Below, piece by piece: positions 60,849-64,000 of a stretch of DNA of 64,000 nt. The stretch is taken from the NCBI GenBank assembly GCA_036898135.1, contig CM072527.1:4666873-4730872 (forward strand), read 5' to 3'. How positions within the stretch are numbered: the stretch's first letter is position 1; each line of letters starts with the position of its first letter. The DNA comes from Oncomelania hupensis (taxonomy: Eukaryota > Mollusca > Gastropoda > Littorinimorpha > Pomatiopsidae). Position numbers and translations under genes: made by a program. Under the pieces are notes generated by a model. The model ran no database searches. It was not told where the DNA came from and worked only from the letters and a program-made list of their open reading frames with translations.

Positions 60849-62935
60849 CCTATCCTATCCTGTCCCGTAACCCGAAGGTCGTAGGGGCACCACAGATGAT
60901 CGTTTAACCAGCATACTCCATCTTTCTCTGTCCTCAGCAGCCCTGATGGCTTCGCTCAGTGTCAAACCAGTCCATTCTCGAATGTTGTCCTCCCACCTCT
61001 TTTTCGGTCTCCCTTTTCTTCTACCTCCTTGCACTGTGCCTTGCAGAATAGTCTTTGCAAGGCCTGATGATCTGGTGACGTGGCCATACCACCGAAGTTT
61101 CCGTTTCTTCACCACTGTTAGCAGGTCATCATGTTGTCCAATAGCTTGTGTGATGGTCTGTCGGACTTCGTCGTTGGTGATGTGTTGGGTATAGGAAATG
61201 CCCAGAAGTCTTCTGTAGCACCTCATCTCCATGCTTTGTATTCTTCGTTGGAGATCTGCTGTGAGGGTCCATGCTTCGCAAGCATATAGGAAGATGGAGA
61301 TGACAGAGAGCGCAGCAGTCTTACTTTGGAATGTAGACTGATGGTTCTGTCTTTCCAAATGGGCTTCAACCTTGTCAGGGCAGCAGTTGTTTGTGCGATC
61401 CTGGAGAGGACTTCCTGTCGGGACCCATTGTCTGATACAATGGCTCCTAAATATTTGAAGCTATGCACTGTGTCGAGGGATTGGCCTTGGACTTTGATGT
61501 CCGTATTGATGCCATTGGTGTTGTTGGTCATCATTTTGGTCTTCTCTGCACTTATTTCCATTCCATAGGCTTTGGAGGTGGTGTCAAGCCTCTGTACCAG
61601 CTGTTCAAGTTCTTGTTCCTCTCCAGCCAATCCATCAATGTCATCTGCAAAACGAAGATTGGAGATTGCTCTACCCCCTATGCTGACTGTGCCTTCATGG
61701 TCTGCAAGAGCATCCGACATGATGCGCTCTAGGAAGATGTTGAAGAGTGTTGGAGAGAGTAGGCATCCTTGACGCACACCGATTGTTGTTCTGAACCAAT
61801 TCCCGATGGCTCTGTTGTGGAGGACTGCACTGGTAGCCTTGTCATACAGGCTTTTGATGACTTCAATAATTTTGGGCTGATGTTGTACACTTTCATTGTT
61901 GCCCATAGAGCTGCATGCCAGACTCGGTCAAACGCCTTCTTGAAGTCTATGAACACATGATATAGATGTTGTTGGTGCTGTAGGTATTTCTCACAGATTA
62001 TTCTGAGGTTGAAAATCTGCTCAGTGGTACTTCGCCCTGCCCTGAATCCTGCTTGTTCTTCAGCTATGATTTGTTCAGCTTGGGGTTTCAACCTGTTGAG
62101 TATTATTTTCAGGAGGACCTTGCTGGGATGGCTGATGAGGCTGATGGTGCGGTAATTTTCACACTCCTGAAGGTTACCTTTTTTGGGAAGAGTGATGACA
62201 AGCGACTGGGTCCATGGTATAGGCCACTCCCCACTCTGCCAGATCTTGTTACAGATAATGGTGAGGGCATCAATCATCGCTTCTCCTCCTGCTTGTAGCA
62301 GTTCCGCGGGTATGTTGTCCACTCCTGCTGACTTCCCTTTCTTTAGCGCTTGCACTGCTGCCTCAACTTCTTCCCGGAGAATTGGGAGGATTTCTTCTTC
62401 TTCTCTGTTCTCTGGACATGCTAGAACTGATGGGTCTCCATTTGGTGTATGGTTGTAAAGGTCAGAGCAGTACTCTGTCCATCTGTCCAAGACTTCTTGT
62501 TCTTCTGTAAGGCATATGCCAGACTTGCTTTGGATAGTGGAGACTTTGGGCTGTTTGACACTTGTCAGTCGTTTCACAGTCTGGTAGGCCTTCTTGCTGT
62601 TGTTCTTGTTCAGACTGTTCTCTATTTCCTGGCATTGATCTTCTATCCAGTTCTCCTTTGCTGTGAGCATGCCTTTTCGGATGTCATTGTTGATTTTTCG
62701 GTAGACATCAGCTCCCTGTGAGGTGTTCTTTTTCTTTTTCATCTCTCTTCGTTTATCACACAGATCCAAAAGTTCAGGTGTGATCCACAGCTTCTTCTTT
62801 GGTCGGTGCTTGCCAAGGATCTCAGTGGCGGCATCTGTCACAGCTGAGTTGAAGGTGGTGGTCATGGTGTTGACATCTACTTCACCAGCCCCCAAAATGA
62901 GCAGTGGGTTCTGTGGGTTCGGGCATTAAATAGAA
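60849..62935 (-). pseudogene. RTE-type LINE reverse transcriptase region, 3' two thirds, two frameshifts
   Basis: Three overlapping minus-strand frames (62,895-61,729; 61,906-61,223; 61,358-60,855) read in order through a non-LTR pol. They give the EN-RT linker (EILGKHRPKKK), RT core segments KGKSAGVDNIPAELLQAGG, LPKKGNLQECENYRTISL, AEEQAGFRAGRSTTEQIFNL and FIDFKKAFDRVWH, then GVRQGCLLSPTLFNI and the catalytic FADD at 61,640-61,651. The C-terminal tail contains RKLRWYGHV and ILQGTVQGGRR. Frameshifts near 61,870 and 61,310 inactivate it. The 3' end carries a short (ggata)n-type tail, cctatcctatcc on the + strand. I assign it to RTE because its partner endonuclease resembles the BovB-derived part of ruminant CFDP2; this is family knowledge, not a search. 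It sits in the RasGAP intron, antisense to the gene. Confidence 0.88.
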
Positions 62936-62939
62936 TAGA

Positions 62940-64000
62940 CCCAACGTTTCCCGGCGTGTCGTAAGAGGCGACTAACAGGGGTGATGTTAGCACGGCATCA
63001 CTGGGCGAAAGTCTTCTACACAGAAGTCACCGGCCAGGGCGGAGGAACCTCACGTTACTACAGGTTCAACGACCATGTGCTCAGGGCCAAGGCGAGCCAC
63101 ACTGTATTCGTGGATTTCGGCTGTGGCCAACAGCCTGGAGAGGATTGGGCACCGCCAGGTCTTTTTTGCCCAAGACACACTACATGATGACACAATCCAC
63201 TAATTCCATACCGGATCGGTCGTCGCCCGGGCCGTCACCCGGCACAAGGACCGCGCCTTCCGTTGGCCACCAGGACGGAGGTGTTAAGTATGCTACTGAT
63301 GGACAATTTAGCAAGATCCGCACGAGAAACAACATCATCATAGGAACCTGGAACGTCAGGACCCTAACTGCGGAAGGAAAATTAGAAGAACTGGCCCACG
63401 AGTTGGACCACTATCGATGGAACGTTCTAGGTATCAGCGAACTGCGATGGAAAGGCCTAGGTGAAACAACGACCGACAAAGGCCACAAGCTCTATTTCAG
63501 CGGTAGGGATGACAGGCACGAACACGGCGTTGGATTCTTGGTCCACAAGAACATTCTAGCGACTGTCATGGGTTGCCGCCCAGTCTCCAGTAGACTCATT
63601 ACCATCCGCCTGAGAGCAGCCCCTTTCAACATCACCATCATCCAGGCCTACGCCCCAACATCAGACTATGACGACAGCGAAGTGGAGGATTTTTATGAAA
63701 ATCTACAGGCGGTCCTTGACCAAGTGCCGAAGAAGGACATAGTCATAGTGCAAGGCGACTGGAATGCCAAGGTTGGCCAAGATGCGCACCGCAACTGGGG
63801 AGACACATGTGGACCCCACTGCAACAACGAGACAAATGACAGGGGTCTGAGACTCTTGGAGTTTGCCAGATACAACAATCTGGTACTGGCAAACACGCTT
63901 GGTCTCCACAAAAACTCCAGACGATGGACATGGCACAGTCCTGGCGGGGAGCATCACAACCAAATAGACTACATCATGGTCAAGAAACGCTTCAGATCAA
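62940..64000 (+). mobile_element. RTE LINE 5' end and endonuclease half, runs off the window
   Basis: This starts directly next to the 5' edge of the minus-strand RT copy. An apparent 5' UTR includes acgtttcccggcgtgtcgta (from 62,944), followed by an open frame through the APE endonuclease to the last base. The head-to-head layout with the minus-strand copy is what a twin-primed 5' inversion of one element would give. Two independent insertions are the alternative. Confidence 0.75.
63184..64000 (+). CDS. APE-type endonuclease domain of RTE LINE pol, 3' incomplete
   Basis: The frame is open for 272 codons from an ATG at 63,184 to the window edge; the same frame is open back to a stop at 62,962. 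The start is a guess, since the frame has no required upstream start. Endonuclease motifs appear in order: GTWNVRTL, LGISELRWKG with the catalytic Glu, AYAPTSDYDD, GDWNAKVG with the Asp/Asn pair, RRWTWHSPGG and QIDYIM near the end. It would nick target DNA to prime reverse transcription. No disabling change is visible, in contrast to the frameshifted RT on the other strand. A diverged copy of the same domain lies at 32.2 kb. Confidence 0.88.
   Translation, partial: MMTQSTNSIPDRSSPGPSPGTRTAPSVGHQDGGVKYATDGQFSKIRTRNNIIIGTWNVRTLTAEGKLEELAHELDHYRWNVLGISELRWKGLGETTTDKGHKLYFSGRDDRHEHGVGFLVHKNILATVMGCRPVSSRLITIRLRAAPFNITIIQAYAPTSDYDDSEVEDFYENLQAVLDQVPKKDIVIVQGDWNAKVGQDAHRNWGDTCGPHCNNETNDRGLRLLEFARYNNLVLANTLGLHKNSRRWTWHSPGGEHHNQIDYIMVKKRFRS

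Noticed and set aside
62053..62929. Plus-strand frames over the RTE region
   Set aside because: They are shadows of the minus-strand reverse transcriptase.

Overview
This is animal nuclear DNA, not a bacterial or organellar region. It has long microsatellites, tRNA-derived SINEs, several non-LTR and LTR retrotransposon remnants, terminal-inverted-repeat (TIR) DNA elements, and two short exons with GT-AG boundaries. The mix of RTE-type elements, tRNA-headed SINEs and AAT/CTT/CT/GA repeats suggests a marine invertebrate, most likely a mollusc such as a gastropod. I infer this from repeat style and cannot confirm the species.

Host gene content is small. The only exons I can support are 59,811-60,032 and 60,695-60,796 (+ strand). 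They encode the second half of the PH domain, the PH-C2 linker and the first C2 strand of a SynGAP/DAB2IP/RASAL2-family RasGAP. Both have phase-2 boundaries at each end, and their peptides join in register. No other convincing host exon was found, so the upstream ~59.8 kb is probably intron or intergenic DNA filled with repeats.

Region by region: 1-4 kb has fragments of an RTE LINE and of a tRNA-type SINE with an AT-rich tail. 4.18-4.89 kb is a 710-bp retroposon with an (aatc)n tail; a second copy with the same 5' end lies at 27.55-28.26 kb. 4.92-5.80 kb is a TIR element rich in cacgt words. 10.0-11.2 kb is a reverse-oriented RTE 3' part, broken by a 425-bp hAT-like element. 13 kb is a degenerate pentanucleotide tract split by a SINE. 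16.2-16.6 kb is a 51-bp minisatellite that looks amplified from a SINE tail. 20.5-21.0 kb is a 540-bp CTT tract. 22.5-27.1 kb is nested: a Ty3/gypsy gag-pro-RT fragment, inside a 4.4-kb TIR element carrying arrays of ~42-bp palindromes at ~60-bp spacing, inside a SINE whose 11-bp target-site duplication (TSD) is still visible at both outer ends. 32.2-33.1 kb is an RTE endonuclease fragment plus a SINE. 35-41.4 kb holds four tiny (45-58 bp) retroinsertions with 10-17-bp TSDs. 42.2 and 53.1 kb hold two SINEs with a 5S-rRNA-like block. 46.2-47.8 kb is a 1.6-kb TIR element with a perfect 6-bp TSD. 48.5-49.1 kb is a two-unit minisatellite. 55.8-57.1 kb is a CR1/Jockey-like reverse transcriptase remnant. 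60.85-64.0 kb holds RTE reverse transcriptase (- strand) head-to-head with an RTE 5' end and intact endonuclease frame (+ strand), as expected of a 5'-inverted (twin-primed) insertion in the RasGAP intron.

The strongest candidates for undescribed biology are the palindrome-array TIR element, the fixed-5'-end ~708-bp retroposon with its very short relatives, and the head-to-head RTE. Most long open frames elsewhere are translations of simple repeats and were not annotated.
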